A stretch of DNA of 64,000 nucleotides from RYN-230 sp963768945 (GCA_963768945.1 CAVYJW010000003.1:1364001-1428000), one strand, 5' to 3'. Numbered from the stretch's first letter, positions 35,683-44,524 are shown. Notes: generated by a model from the letters alone, not told the origin. A program made the numbers and translations.

Positions 35683-36056
35683 GGACGGGGTCCCTTCGGC
35701 CACGCCGAGCCTACGCCGGGCCTGGCAGGCCTCAACCTCGTTCATCCTCGCGCTGGCGTGCTCCGGGCGCTGACCAGGTTGCCCCCCGCGGCGGCACCGG
35801 CGTTGACTGGCACCTGCCGGGGAACCCCCTGGAAACCGCCCTTCCCCGGGGGGCCAGGGCGGTGCAAAACATCTAGGGCGTGTCAAGCATCATCCGAGGC
35901 CCATCCGTCAACGATCACCTGGCCTTGCGCACAATGGGCAAAATCGGCTCGGCCCGGGCCAGCTCGTGTGCTGTCCGGCTTGATGCCTGACACTTTGCTT
36001 CGCTTGACGCCTGACGTTGACGGATCGCTTTGACGATGAGGGCTGATCGCGGACCG

Positions 36057-36777
36057 TCAGGCGGCTCGTGACATGTCGTCCCACCTCTCGCCAGCGATCT
36101 TCTCTAGCATTGGGACGTCCTGGACAAGGAGGCGCCGTCGGCCGGTCTCCACCACCCCCCGCCAAACCCACCCCCTTAGCACGCGCGCGACCGTTTCCCG
36201 CGAAACGCCGATCCATTCAGCTAGTTCGGCCTGGCTCAACTCTAGTGGGACCCACTGCGGTTGGTCATGGCGTGCCTTGGGCGGTTGGTTGTAGGAGAGT
36301 AGCTGCAGGAGGAATACCGCTAGACGCCGACCGGCGGTCTCGGTGGCCATCAGCCAGATCCGCTCCCTATCGGCGGCGGCCCGATCGTGTTGGTGCCGGG
36401 CCACTATCTCCCACCCTTGCGGGTGGTCATGCACGATCTGGCGGAAGCGGCCTGGGTGCACTGACAAGGCACTTCCTTTGGTCATTCCCGTCATAACCAG
36501 CCCGTGGGCTTGGTGTGGGTTACCGAACAGGACGTGGTCACCGGCAAGGTCACCAGGGCCGTGGATCGACAGCAGCATGCGCCGTCGAACTCGGTGCGGT
36601 CGCGGCCGTTGATATGAACCCGCTCTCGATCGCTAGGATCAGCCCATCGGGATTCAATGTGTCAGCGGACTTGATCTGCTGTCCCTGGTCAAATTGCATC
36701 TCGCGCCCTATGGTGCGAATGGCGTGTAGGAGTTCACGACCTGCTATGGCGGCGAAGCGTCCTTGGTTGCCAGCCAT
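36057..36777 (-). pseudogene. Frameshifted Crp/Fnr-family regulator gene
   Basis: The N-terminal part (36777-36600: FAAIAGRELLHAIRTIGREM, ILAIESGF) is in one frame. The rest of the cNMP-binding domain from MLLSIHGPGDLAG (36578) and the Crp helix-turn-helix (LSQAELAEWIGVSRETVARV) down to 36057 is in another. Between them a third frame reads RDRTEFDGA, as expected for this family, so at least two small indels lie in 36550-36610. The start is 6 bases after the stop of the preceding small gene, so it was the last gene of an operon. As it stands the full regulator cannot be made, barring sequencing error. Confidence 0.75.
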
Positions 36778-36783
36778 GGCTCG

Positions 36784-37050
36784 TCAGCTGCTCGGCGTAG
36801 CAGTGGCGACAGCGGCTGCCGTTGTCAGCAAAGCGCTGGCCGCCGCGATCACCTCGGCTATCTTGACCGGGGCTCCCGATGGCCCTGCTACCGGGCAGAC
36901 CAGATGTACCATCTGCGCCAGCCGTCTCAGGGCAAACGGGCTCAAGCTGCCATCGGCTTCCGCGTCGTGGGTGCGGCGTGATGGGCCGTGACCTTCCCTG
37001 CTGATCCCGCGAACACTGATGGTCGCCGCCCTAGCCTGTTCGGCTGTCAT
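36784..37050 (-). CDS. Small hypothetical protein upstream of the Crp gene
   Basis: 88 residues from ATG 37050, which has AGGAG 8 bases upstream. The N-terminal 60 residues are polar, with a possible short helix (ALRRLAQMVHLVC). The C-terminus is a hydrophobic Ala/Thr/Val segment (about 63-85), which may be a membrane anchor. It sits between the SOS-box-headed gene and the broken Crp gene, with spacers of a few tens of bases and 6 bases. I do not recognise it. Confidence 0.5.
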   Translation of the reverse strand: MTAEQARAATISVRGISREGHGPSRRTHDAEADGSLSPFALRRLAQMVHLVCPVAGPSGAPVKIAEVIAAASALLTTAAAVATATPSS

Positions 37051-37085
37051 TGGGGTGCTCCTGGATGTTTCGCCTACTCTGATGG

Positions 37086-37435
37086 TTATTTGGAGGCCAG
37101 GGCCTCCGCCGCCGCGGCCGAGTTGACGGCCGACGGCGCGGATCGTTCGTGTCCTGGCCGGGGTCGGTGTCGGTGTCGCCCCGGGCCGATGAATCCTCGT
37201 TGAGATACGCCAGTAGCAGTCCGTCGAGCCTGTGTGGTGGTCGATGGCTGTGGACAGCAGACTGAGAGCTTGCCGAGGTGCCGGGCGACGTGTCCGGAAC
37301 AACCGATGTCCCAGCCGCCCCCAGGCAGAGAATCACCCCCAGTCCGGCGAGAATCGACCGGATCGATCTCCTTCCTGGCCGCCCCGATCTTGCGCGCTGT
37401 TGTAGGTCGTCGTGTTCCCTAGCGTTCTCAGGCAT
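37086..37435 (-). pseudogene. Small membrane or secreted protein gene with likely frameshift, under an SOS box
   Basis: ATG 37435 has GGAG 7 bases upstream. The first ~95 codons give a basic start, a hydrophobic segment (SILAGLGVILCLGAAGTSVV) and a polar outer part ending YLNED. The original frame then turns into Arg/Pro-rich low complexity (open to 37031). A neighbouring frame shows good codon bias (PSAVNSAAAAEALASK) and stops at 37086, so a one-base shift near 37140 is likely. It is the first gene of a three-gene minus-strand operon preceded by a LexA-type box. An SOS-induced division inhibitor is a possible but unproven idea. Confidence 0.45.
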
Positions 37436-37465
37436 GACACGCTCCGGTTCCTTGGCCGATCTCCT

Positions 37466-37481
37466 CGAACGTACATTCGAT
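37466..37481 (-). promoter_or_regulatory. LexA (SOS) box
   Basis: TCGAACGTACATTCGA differs by one base from the actinobacterial/mycobacterial SOS consensus TCGAAC-N4-GTTCGA. It lies 31 bases upstream of the ATG at 37435, where a LexA dimer would cover the -10 region of a promoter with TTGACT as -35 on the minus strand. The operon downstream is likely DNA-damage inducible. Confidence 0.6.
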
Positions 37482-37567
37482 AGTCGGTCAAAGTCAACAA
37501 AGCTCCTCGAACAGTTCGTCAGAGTCTGTCGCTGCGTGGATGACCTGAAGGCCTGCCAGACTGCAGA

Positions 37568-37599
37568 GAGGCCCCCGGGCTACTACTCCCGGAGGCCTC
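37568..37599. repeat. Imperfect 12-bp hairpin in a gene-poor stretch
   Basis: GAGGCCCCCGGG and CCCGGAGGCCTC pair with one mismatch around the loop CTACTACT. It looks like a strong terminator, but no gene that it would terminate is visible. It may be left from a lost RNA gene or mobile element. The rest of 37482-37990 shows no convincing ORF. Confidence 0.45.
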
Positions 37600-37989
37600 C
37601 ATCTGCGACAACGTCCTGGAATCGGCCAAGAAACCGGACGTGTCTTGATCCACAGTATTCGCCGCCAACTGATGGACAACCCAAACCGGGCAGATGCCAC
37701 ACAGAGGCCACACAAACGGTTGCACGGCCCGTGGCGCGCGGCTTCGGGGAACTCCTCCGGCGTCGGTCATGGGATCCAGGCCCGACAGCCCGGTCACGCG
37801 TCCTCGGATCCGGCCGTCGGCAGAGCAAGCGCCCGTCCGTGCTGTGCACCTTGGAGGTGTGCTGTGGCGGGCCGCGTGGCCATGACGTTGTCTTGTGCCT
37901 ATCCAAGGAGACCCGGGGCTGCGAAGCGCCACGGATGCGGCGCAAACATTCGGCTCGGGGGGAGCTTCGGCCAAGCACCGCTAGGCGCC

Positions 37990-38444
37990 GGCCTGATCAG
38001 CGTGGCCGGCACGCAGGTCAACGTCAACTACGAACTGGCTGGCCAGCGCGTCAGACTACGGATGGACGGCACCCAGCTGGCCGTCATCAGCCACGACGGC
38101 CAGCTTGTGCGCACCCTGTCCTGCCCAGTACCGGCCGCTGACCGGAACCGGCTGCGCGGAGCCCGCCGCGCCAGGCCCATGCCACCGTAACCCGGTGCCG
38201 CATCACGGTGCAGCGGCGGGTGTCGTGCCGGGGTTCGCTCATGGCCGCCCGCCAGAAGATCCACGCCAGGGTGATCCACGCGGGCAAGACCGCCATAGTG
38301 ATCTGCGAGAACCACCACTTCCAGGTCATCATCGGCGGCGAGACCGCCGTCGTCGTGCACCGCACCAGCACCAAGCGAAATCCACCGCTGCAGAGCCAAC
38401 GCCAGCCAGCACTCGCAGGCCGGGCCTACCAGGAAGGACGGTGA
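37990..38444 (+). pseudogene. Remnant of an IS481-type transposase (C-terminal end)
   Basis: Two adjacent pieces in different frames match the C-terminal tail of actinobacterial IS481-like transposases. The first (about 37996-38190) reads ISVAGTQVNVNYELAGQRV and ends with PAADRNRLRGAR. The second (38208-38444) reads VSCRGSLMAARQKIHARVIH, AGKTAIVICENHHFQV and VVHRTSTK. A frameshift near 38195 separates them. The DDE catalytic core and the element's left end are missing, and no terminal inverted repeats are seen, so it cannot move. Confidence 0.65.
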
Positions 38445-38547
38445 CGTCAGTGCCTGACGCAGGGTCAGCAGGGTCGAATACGCGCTGACCCTGCGTCTGA
38501 TTGCCTCATACTCGGAGCTAAGCAGGGCGCTCACCCGCGAGGTGCCG

Positions 38548-38847
38548 ATGGATGACCCGAACGACCCGTATAGCCGGGATAACTTGTCCTGGAACTGGCG
38601 GTTTGGGGGGCCGAAGTGGCGGCCGTTCAGCGGCCGAAGCGGGCGCGGGCCGCGCGTTCCACCGCCGCCATGGGCCAGGGAGCCGCCGAAGCCGAGTAAG
38701 GCCGAGCGCGAACAGGCAAAGCGCGCCGAAGCGCGAGCAGAGCGGCTGCACCTGGTTGGCCTGACCAACGCCGCGGTGATCATCATGGGCCTGGTCCTCG
38801 GCGCGGTGGTGGTCATGGTCGTATTGGTGCTGGTCAGCCATCATTAA
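38548..38847 (+). CDS. Small single-pass membrane protein
   Basis: 99 residues from ATG 38548 (GAGGTG just upstream; a GTG at 38542 is also in frame). The N-terminal 45 residues are polar with Pro/Arg/Gly-rich stretches. A charged helix follows (KAEREQAKRAEARAERLHLV, about 52-71), then one membrane helix (about 76-96) and the end VSHH. Cytoplasmic domain with a C-terminal anchor. Family unknown. Confidence 0.6.
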   Translation: MDDPNDPYSRDNLSWNWRFGGPKWRPFSGRSGRGPRVPPPPWAREPPKPSKAEREQAKRAEARAERLHLVGLTNAAVIIMGLVLGAVVVMVVLVLVSHH

Positions 38848-39052
38848 TGGCTATCCGGGTGTTTCCGGTTTTTCCATGCCAGCCTTGCCCGGACAATCGC
38901 ACGACCGCCAGGCATCAGTAACAGCAGCCGAACGTACTTGGCGCAACTTCAACTAGGGCGTGTGCTCTGGGCGGCGCCGAACCCGCCGAATACGAAGCCG
39001 CCGCCAGGCAAAAGGACCCTCAGGCCGTAGCCTGAGACAGGAGGGCAGGACT

Positions 39053-39640
39053 GTGACATCGGCTGCGACCCAGTACACGACGCGTCTGCTCACGCCCGAT
39101 ACCTGGGATGACTTCGCCGCACTGGTTGAGGCGAACAACGGTGTCTGGGGTGGCTGCTGGTGTATCGGCTTTCATCCCGGGGGAATCAGCAAGGACAGCA
39201 CCGCGGCAGGCAACCGCGAGGCCAAACTAACTCATGTGAACAACGGCACCATCCACCAGATGCTCGTCTATCGTGATGGTCGCTGCGTGGGCTGGTGTCA
39301 GTACGGGCCACCGGCCGAGGTGGCTAGCATCAAGAACTCCAAGGCCTATGAGAAGGGCCTAGCCGAGTTGCCCGACTGGCGGATCGGCTGCTTGTTCACC
39401 GGCTCCAGATCCCGCCGCGAAGGCGTGGCCCGGGCCGGAGTTGCCGCGGTGCTGGCCGCGATAGCCCATGCTGGCGGAGGCTTGGTCGAGGCCTATCCTG
39501 AGCAGGTGGCCGGACGCGACCCGCAACGTGGCGCCTACCTGCATACCGGGCCAGAAAGCCTGTTCGAAGAGTTCGGGTTCGTCCGCGACCGTCGCATCGC
39601 CAAGTGGCGCTGGGTCATGCGTCTGCGCATCTCCGCCTAG
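39053..39640 (+). CDS. GNAT-family N-acetyltransferase
   Basis: 195 residues from GTG 39053, preceded by a strong AGGAGGGCAGGA. The N-terminal half (TWDDFAALVEANNGVWGGCW) and the RSRREGVARAGVAAVLAAIA stretch, which holds the acetyl-CoA loop, match a GNAT subfamily widespread in actinomycetes. Acceptor unknown. The gene stands alone beside the transposase remnant and carries normal codon bias. Confidence 0.85.
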   Translation: MTSAATQYTTRLLTPDTWDDFAALVEANNGVWGGCWCIGFHPGGISKDSTAAGNREAKLTHVNNGTIHQMLVYRDGRCVGWCQYGPPAEVASIKNSKAYEKGLAELPDWRIGCLFTGSRSRREGVARAGVAAVLAAIAHAGGGLVEAYPEQVAGRDPQRGAYLHTGPESLFEEFGFVRDRRIAKWRWVMRLRISA

Positions 39641-39774
39641 AAGTTCCTCCTGATCAAGCCATCAGCCCTGTCCGTCAAAGCGCGGCAACCGGACGTGGGT
39701 GGCGTCCAGGGCGCGCCTACCGCTGGTCATCCAGCCCTTCCAGCCAGTCCCGGACGATGCCGCATAAGCGGGCA

Positions 39775-40344
39775 CTAGGCGTCAGGACGCGCGTCAGCGA
39801 AATTGACGTCCTTGGTTTCGACCGTCCCGGCCGTCCGCCCCGGCGCCGTCTCGTAGGTCCAGTACAGGTTCGTGTGCGCGATAACCTGGTCCGGCGGGGG
39901 CGCGCCCCACTCGGTCTGGTCCTCCGTGGTGTGCGCGTCGCTGACCAGTGTCGCGTCATAGCCTCTGGCGAAGGCGCCGTGGAGGGTCGAGCGGATGCAG
40001 GCGTCGGTTTGCGCGCCGACGACCACCAGTCGCCCGACGCCGAGCCCGGACAGCACGTTCTCCAGGGTGGTGTCCTCGAAGGAGTCGCCGTAGTGTTTCT
40101 CAACCAGCGGCTCTGAGCCATCCGGATTCAGCTCTGGGACGATCTGCCAGTCGCCGCTTCCTCTCTCGAGCTCTTCGTCGGAATGCTGGACCCAGATGAC
40201 CGGGACATGTTCCCGCCGCGCCTTCTCGACAAGGCTGCCGATGTTCGCCACGACCACATCGCGCTGGTAACTCCCGTCCACGGCGGCGTTCTGGACATCG
40301 ATGACGAGCAGCGCGGTGGCTGGCCGGTTGCCAAGAGTTGTCAT
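39775..40344 (-). CDS. Isochorismatase-family cysteine hydrolase
   Basis: 189 residues. The catalytic triad positions are visible: Asp in ALLVIDVQNAAV, Lys in the VEKHYGDSFEDT region, and the nucleophilic Cys in VVGAQTDACIRST. The family includes nicotinamidases, ureidoacrylate hydrolases and isochorismatases. The closing motif (TLVSDAHTTED) fits the general cysteine-hydrolase subgroup. ATG 40344 starts the conserved fold; the longer frame to 40752 has no family sequence before it. Confidence 0.9.
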   Translation of the reverse strand: MTTLGNRPATALLVIDVQNAAVDGSYQRDVVVANIGSLVEKARREHVPVIWVQHSDEELERGSGDWQIVPELNPDGSEPLVEKHYGDSFEDTTLENVLSGLGVGRLVVVGAQTDACIRSTLHGAFARGYDATLVSDAHTTEDQTEWGAPPPDQVIAHTNLYWTYETAPGRTAGTVETKDVNFADARPDA

Positions 40345-40851
40345 GGCCTGCCTTTCTCGCGGCGGTGCGTTAGTTACGTCGGCCAGCCTAGACCGGACCT
40401 CTGACAGCGTGTGCTCGTGCTTCGGTACGAAGAGGGCACCGCGCCTGCTATGTCCGATGGATGGGGCAAGGGCATTCACGGTCACTTGCGGAGCACTTCG
40501 TGATCGGCACCACCGAGATCCCTCCGGATGAAGCGTGATCATGTTGGGCTCGGCTCTCGCCAGCGGAAACGCTGCCATGACGATCAGCGCGCACATCCCG
40601 CGCTCAGCCGGTCGAGGGCGGGCGCCGCTGCGCTGGGCATCCCTGCCCAGGCGCGGCCGGCCCAGACCATCCGTAAGCCCGGAGGCGCAGCACGGCTTGA
40701 TTTTCCGGTCCCGCTCCAGCCTGGGCCACTCGCGCCTCACAGCAGCGGTCACGTCGCTCCGCAGCCATCTCCGAGGCCAAGGCCTACGCCGAACGCTCCC
40801 ACACCTGCGGGTCCTGGCCGGTGAGCCGTCCCAGAGCGGTCACGACCCGCC
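40345..40851. other. 507-base intergenic region without a gene
   Basis: Lies between two minus-strand genes. Frames are open only because of high GC content. None shows a ribosome binding site plus a recognisable product. Part of 40540-40850 might be a decayed gene, but I cannot identify it. Confidence 0.4.
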
Positions 40852-41166
40852 TCACAGGGCGACGGCCTCATGGAGCACGCGGTCGCGGATCCGGAGTTTC
40901 AGGCCACGGGGGGTCGCCACCTGGGTCATGACGCCAAGCTCGTCCTCCACGCCCAGGGCGAACCCGGCCATGTCGAAGTAGCCATGGCCCCGTTCGGAAT
41001 CGACCAGCAGATCCAGGTCGCTGTCCGGGGTCGCCTCGCCGCGTGCCACTGATCCGAAGACCCGGATGTTGCGCACGCCGAAGTGCTCGCCGAGCCGTTT
41101 GATCGCGTCCCGGTGCGCGCGTACCTCGTCCATCGTGACGGCACGACGCGGAGTCTCAACCTTCAC
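40852..41166 (-). CDS. MntA-like nucleotidyltransferase (orphan antitoxin-type)
   Basis: 104 residues from GTG 41166 with GGAGG 8 bases upstream. The minimal nucleotidyltransferase motif reads FGSVARGEATPDSDLDLLVD, and the C-terminus follows the MNT fold of HEPN/MNT modules (LGVMTQVATPRGLKLRIRD). MntA antitoxins AMPylate and silence a HEPN RNase toxin encoded next to them. No HEPN gene is visible on either side, so it may be an orphan left after loss of the toxin. Confidence 0.85.
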   Translation of the reverse strand: MKVETPRRAVTMDEVRAHRDAIKRLGEHFGVRNIRVFGSVARGEATPDSDLDLLVDSERGHGYFDMAGFALGVEDELGVMTQVATPRGLKLRIRDRVLHEAVAL

Positions 41167-41420
41167 CTGGTACCTCCGCTGTCACCTCAAAGGATAGAGG
41201 CTGAGTAACGGCACAGTCACATATCAGGACTGTCCGAATGCCTGCTGCCGACACGCGCGAATCGGGCGATCGGGACGTGTCATGCGTCGCTTGCGCCGGG
41301 CGGCCAGCCGTTCGCCGTGCTCGGGTGTCTAGGGTGCTCAGATGTCGAGGAAGCGATCCTGGCTGCGACCACACCACGAGCGCCGATGAACTCGGCTTCG
41401 ACCAGAGAGGTCTGCCCGTC

Positions 41421-42065
41421 ATGTCACTTGTTCGTGTTCACAACATGTCCGTCTCGCTCGATGGCTTCGGCGCCGGTGCTGACCAGAGTCTGGAGGCACC
41501 CTTCGGGCATGCCGGCCACCGGCTGGTGGGCTGGTTCACCGGCACCCGCTCGTTTCACGTCATGCAGGGCCAGCCAGGCGGGAGCACCGGAATCGACGAC
41601 GCCTTCGCGAGCAGCTGGGGGCCGGGCATCGGCGTGGAGATCATGGGGCGCAATAAGTTCGGCCCGCAACGCGGACCGTGGACTGATGAGGAGTGGAAGG
41701 GCTGGTGGGGTGAGGAGCCGCCGTTCCATACCCCTGTTTTCGTGCTCACCCATCACGTCAGGCCCCCGATTGAGATGAAGGGCGGCACCACCTTCTCCTT
41801 CATCGATGCCAGCCCGGCGCAGGCGCTCGCGGCGGCCAGGGAGGCCGCGGGTGGCCTCGACGTCCGCATCGGCGGCGGCCCGGCCACCGTCCGCCAGTTC
41901 CTCGCCGCCGGCCTGATCGACCACATGCACGTCGCGCTCGTGCCGATCCTCCTCGGCCGCGGCGAGTCCCTCTGGGACGGACTGGAGGGCCTGGAGGAGC
42001 GCTTCGCCATCGAGTCGGTGAGCTCTCCCAGCGGCGTCACCCACGTCACGTTCACCCGTCGTTAG
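41421..42065 (+). CDS. Dihydrofolate-reductase-family protein (RibD C-terminal type)
   Basis: 214 residues from ATG 41421. The RibD_C/DHFR-like fold is shown by MSVSLDGFGAGADQS at the N-terminus, EIMGRNKFGPQRG, PVFVLTHH, DVRIGGGPATVRQFLAAGLID and LVPILLGRGESLWDGL. These enzymes use NADPH to reduce pterin- or pyrimidine-like compounds. The exact substrate is not known for this stand-alone actinobacterial group. Confidence 0.9.
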   Translation: MSLVRVHNMSVSLDGFGAGADQSLEAPFGHAGHRLVGWFTGTRSFHVMQGQPGGSTGIDDAFASSWGPGIGVEIMGRNKFGPQRGPWTDEEWKGWWGEEPPFHTPVFVLTHHVRPPIEMKGGTTFSFIDASPAQALAAAREAAGGLDVRIGGGPATVRQFLAAGLIDHMHVALVPILLGRGESLWDGLEGLEERFAIESVSSPSGVTHVTFTRR

Positions 42066-42490
42066 CCGCGCTTGACAGCCTGCCTCCCCGAACAGGGGCG
42101 AGGTCTGGGGCGCTCCATCTGGCGCGCGGCGTTTCGTGACGGGTCGTGGCGGTGTGTCACTTCTCATCCGATGTGAAGCACGGCGTGAGGACCGACCTGC
42201 GGTGTTGCAGTTCGGGTGAGACGCCGCGCGCCTGGTTGTCTCATTCGAAGTGGTGTGAGCGGTGTTTTCGCGTGGTCGGATGCTTCAGGTTGGCTGGGAC
42301 GATCCCGTGGGCCTGCTGTGCGCGGGCTCGCGGGTGCTGGCGCGGTCTTCGCCGGGCGGGCATCCGGCTGAGCACGTCGGGTTATTCCTGCTGGTGCTGA
42401 GCTCGCTGGTAGATACCGGCCGCGAATGCCTGGGCTCGTGGTGCCGCTGGGATGCCGGCAGTGCCGGTGGATGTGCGGCCACGGCGGCTA
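42066..42490. other. 425-base region with an unidentified coding-like stretch
   Basis: Between convergent genes. The plus frame at about 42262-42450 has high GC3 and reads MLQVGWDDPVGLLCAGSRVL, but it then runs antisense into the cation transporter gene and has no recognisable family or good ribosome binding site. It may be a remnant. Nothing else is supported. Confidence 0.3.
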
Positions 42491-43177
42491 TCAGCAGTGG
42501 CAGCCGTTGCCGTGCCAGGATTCGATGCCTTCCCGGACGGCGGCCGCCGCAACGGCCAGGCCGGCGATCGGGTCGAGCCACCACCAGCCAAACGCCGCGT
42601 TGGCTGCCAGGCTGATCAGCACGGCCGCGCCGAGGTATGCGCACAGGAGGTTCTGGGTTCCTTCGCCTGCGGTGGCGCCGGAGCCGAGATGGCGGCCGAG
42701 CCGCCGCTTGGCGATGCCGAGCACCGGCATGATCACCACGGCCAGCGCGGTCACCGCGATGCCGGCCACGCTGGTCCCGGGCTTCTGGCCGGTGAGCAGG
42801 TTGTGCATGGCCTCGATGGTGACGTAGGGGGCGAGCAGCCAGAAGGAGACTGCGACCCCTTTTTGCGCCCGGGCTTCGGCGGTCTCGGACAGGGTGCGCG
42901 TGCCGGTGAACCGCCAGATCACGATGACGCTGGCCAGGCCCTCGACCGCGCTGGACAGGGCCCAGCCGGTCAGCGCGATGGAGGCAGCGGCCACGCCAGC
43001 GCTGATGCCAGCGGCAGCTTCGATGGTCATCCAGGCGAGGCTGGCCCATGACAGGGCTCTGGCCTGCCGGGCGGCCCGCAGCCAGCCCGCATCCTGCGCA
43101 GCCGGATGGGCAGGGGAGCCGGCGGCGCAATGACCGCCGGTGCCGGCTGCCTGCCGGGTGGTCTCGCGTTCGGTCAC
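42491..43177 (-). CDS. Cation transporter (CDF-like) with metal-binding tail
   Basis: 228 residues with about six hydrophobic helices (about 40-60, 65-90, 108-128, 138-155, 178-196, 200-215). It resembles the cation-diffusion-facilitator-type 'cation transporters' often encoded next to CmtR/ArsR sensors. The C-terminus ends in HGNGCHC, a likely metal ligand cluster. Its GTG start overlaps the stop of the CmtR-like gene (GTGA). It is predicted to export Cd, Pb or Zn from the cytoplasm; the metal is inferred from the partner regulator. Confidence 0.85.
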   Translation of the reverse strand: MTERETTRQAAGTGGHCAAGSPAHPAAQDAGWLRAARQARALSWASLAWMTIEAAAGISAGVAAASIALTGWALSSAVEGLASVIVIWRFTGTRTLSETAEARAQKGVAVSFWLLAPYVTIEAMHNLLTGQKPGTSVAGIAVTALAVVIMPVLGIAKRRLGRHLGSGATAGEGTQNLLCAYLGAAVLISLAANAAFGWWWLDPIAGLAVAAAAVREGIESWHGNGCHC

Positions 43178-43527
43178 CGTGCCGCCCCGTAGTTCGGGCA
43201 GAGCGCGACCGCGTTCCCGGTCGCGTCCAGGACCAGTTCAGCGGCGGCGAGCACGTCGATCAGCGCGGGCTGGGTGAGGGTGAACATCGAGGCCCGCCCC
43301 GCCGGGCGGGAATCGACCAGGCCGCAGTCACGCAGGCAGGCCAAGTGCCTGGACACGGTGGACTGGGCCAGGCCGAGTTCTGCCACCAGATCGACGACCC
43401 TGGCCTGGCCGAGGGCCAGGCGGCGCACGATCGCCAGCCGGGCAGGATCGCCCAGCGACCGGAACAGGGCGGCGGCAGGCGCGAGGCCCTGCCGCGTCAG
43501 CCTTCCCTCAGCCCGGAGCATCGTCAT
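43174..43527 (-). CDS. ArsR-family metal sensor, CmtR-like
   Basis: 117 residues. ArsR winged helix (LGDPARLAIVRRLA, AQSTVSRHLACLRDCGLV). Cys64 and Cys68 in the recognition-helix region and Cys110 near the C-terminus match the three-cysteine CmtR arrangement that binds Cd(II)/Pb(II). It should repress its own operon, including the downstream cation transporter, until metal is present. It overlaps the upstream XRE gene by about 20 bases, so it may be read through from further upstream. Confidence 0.9.
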   Translation of the reverse strand: MTMLRAEGRLTRQGLAPAAALFRSLGDPARLAIVRRLALGQARVVDLVAELGLAQSTVSRHLACLRDCGLVDSRPAGRASMFTLTQPALIDVLAAAELVLDATGNAVALCPNYGAAR

Positions 43528-43973
43528 CCAGCGATGCTATCGGGAGATCTGCATGCCTTAAAGCGACGCGAGCGCGCAGGCCGCTATCGGGGATGTTCGC
43601 TACGTTGCCGTGGCGGGGGATGATTTCGGACTCTCTCGTCCTCGTGACCAATAACTCGCATACGTGCCGGGAGTGATTCAGGATCACCGATTCCAGGGCG
43701 TCATAGGCCATCATCGCCCGCTCGATCTCCCGGGCCGCCGCGTACTGTGACGCCCGCGGATCGCCCGGCTCATCCCCGGTCAGCTCGCCGACATCGACGC
43801 GGAGAATCTCCGCCAGCGACACCAGGACGCTGTGACTATCCACCTGGCGGAGGCCACGCTCGACCTGAGACAGCCAGCTTTCCGACGGCCAGTAATCCGG
43901 CCAGCGTCGCCTGGGACAGGCCGCGGCGGCGGCGCGCTCGCGCGATCTGGTGTCCGCGTGCCGAAGCATCCAC
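43508..43973 (-). pseudogene. XRE-type regulator gene with a frameshift
   Basis: From GTG 43973 (GGAGGGAAAGGA upstream) one frame reads HQIARARRRRGLSQATLAGLL, the start of an XRE helix-turn-helix. From about 43895 the continuation (SESWLSQVERGLRQVDSHSV and the following ~110 residues) is in another frame, as expected after one extra base or two missing bases near 43895-43900. The ORF from ATG 43969 runs through the wrong frame first. It would bind DNA in its intact form. It lies 2 bases after the flavoprotein gene, a pairing common in actinomycetes. Confidence 0.7.
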
Positions 43974-43975
43974 CG

Positions 43976-44524
43976 TCAGTCCTTTCCCTCCGGGCCATCC
44001 CTGGTAACAGTGTGCAGCTCTTTCAGCACCCTAGGCCAGCCTGGCATACGAGAATGCGGTGGCGCCTGCGGGTCGAACATGACACGCACCCCCATCCCGC
44101 GCAGCACCTCCAGGCTCCGCGCGAACGCCACGTGCCGGGCGAGGGCATCCTTGACCAGCGGGACCGCGACGATCGGCACGCCGAGGCCGGTCAGCTCACA
44201 CAGCAGGCCGGTCGCGAATGTGTCGGTGATTCCGGCCGCCCACTTGTTCACGGTGTTGAACGTGGCCGGGGCCACCACAACCGCGTCGGCGGCAGGGAGT
44301 TCATCCGGCTCATCCGGCATCCGGAACCTGGTCCGCACCCGGTCCCCAATGAGCGCAGTCAGCTGGGCGGCGTCGATGAACCGCTCGCCCATCGGCGTGG
44401 CGATGACCCGGACCAACCAGCCCGTGTCCTGGGCGAGCCGGATGAACTCGTCCACGCTTGTCGCAGCGGGGGCACCGCACACGATCATATACAAAACGCC
44501 CGGTGATCCATTGCGCACACTCAT
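43976..44524 (-). CDS. Flavoprotein of the HFCD/phosphopantothenoylcysteine-decarboxylase-like family
   Basis: 182 residues. N-terminal strand YMIVCGAPAA with the nucleotide loop, a TPMGERFID stretch, and the conserved flavin/active-site motif PATFNTVNKWAAGITDTFA. HFCD proteins bind FMN and act on cysteine-containing substrates (coenzyme A synthesis, lantibiotic decarboxylases), but this small stand-alone group is uncharacterised. It overlaps the LysR-like gene by 4 bases and precedes the XRE gene by 2 bases. Confidence 0.85.
   Translation of the reverse strand: MSVRNGSPGVLYMIVCGAPAATSVDEFIRLAQDTGWLVRVIATPMGERFIDAAQLTALIGDRVRTRFRMPDEPDELPAADAVVVAPATFNTVNKWAAGITDTFATGLLCELTGLGVPIVAVPLVKDALARHVAFARSLEVLRGMGVRVMFDPQAPPHSRMPGWPRVLKELHTVTRDGPEGKD

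Noticed and set aside
37505..37525. Second LexA-like site (TCGAACAGTTCG)
   Set aside because: The half-sites lack the 4-base spacing required by the actinobacterial SOS consensus, so it is likely coincidental.
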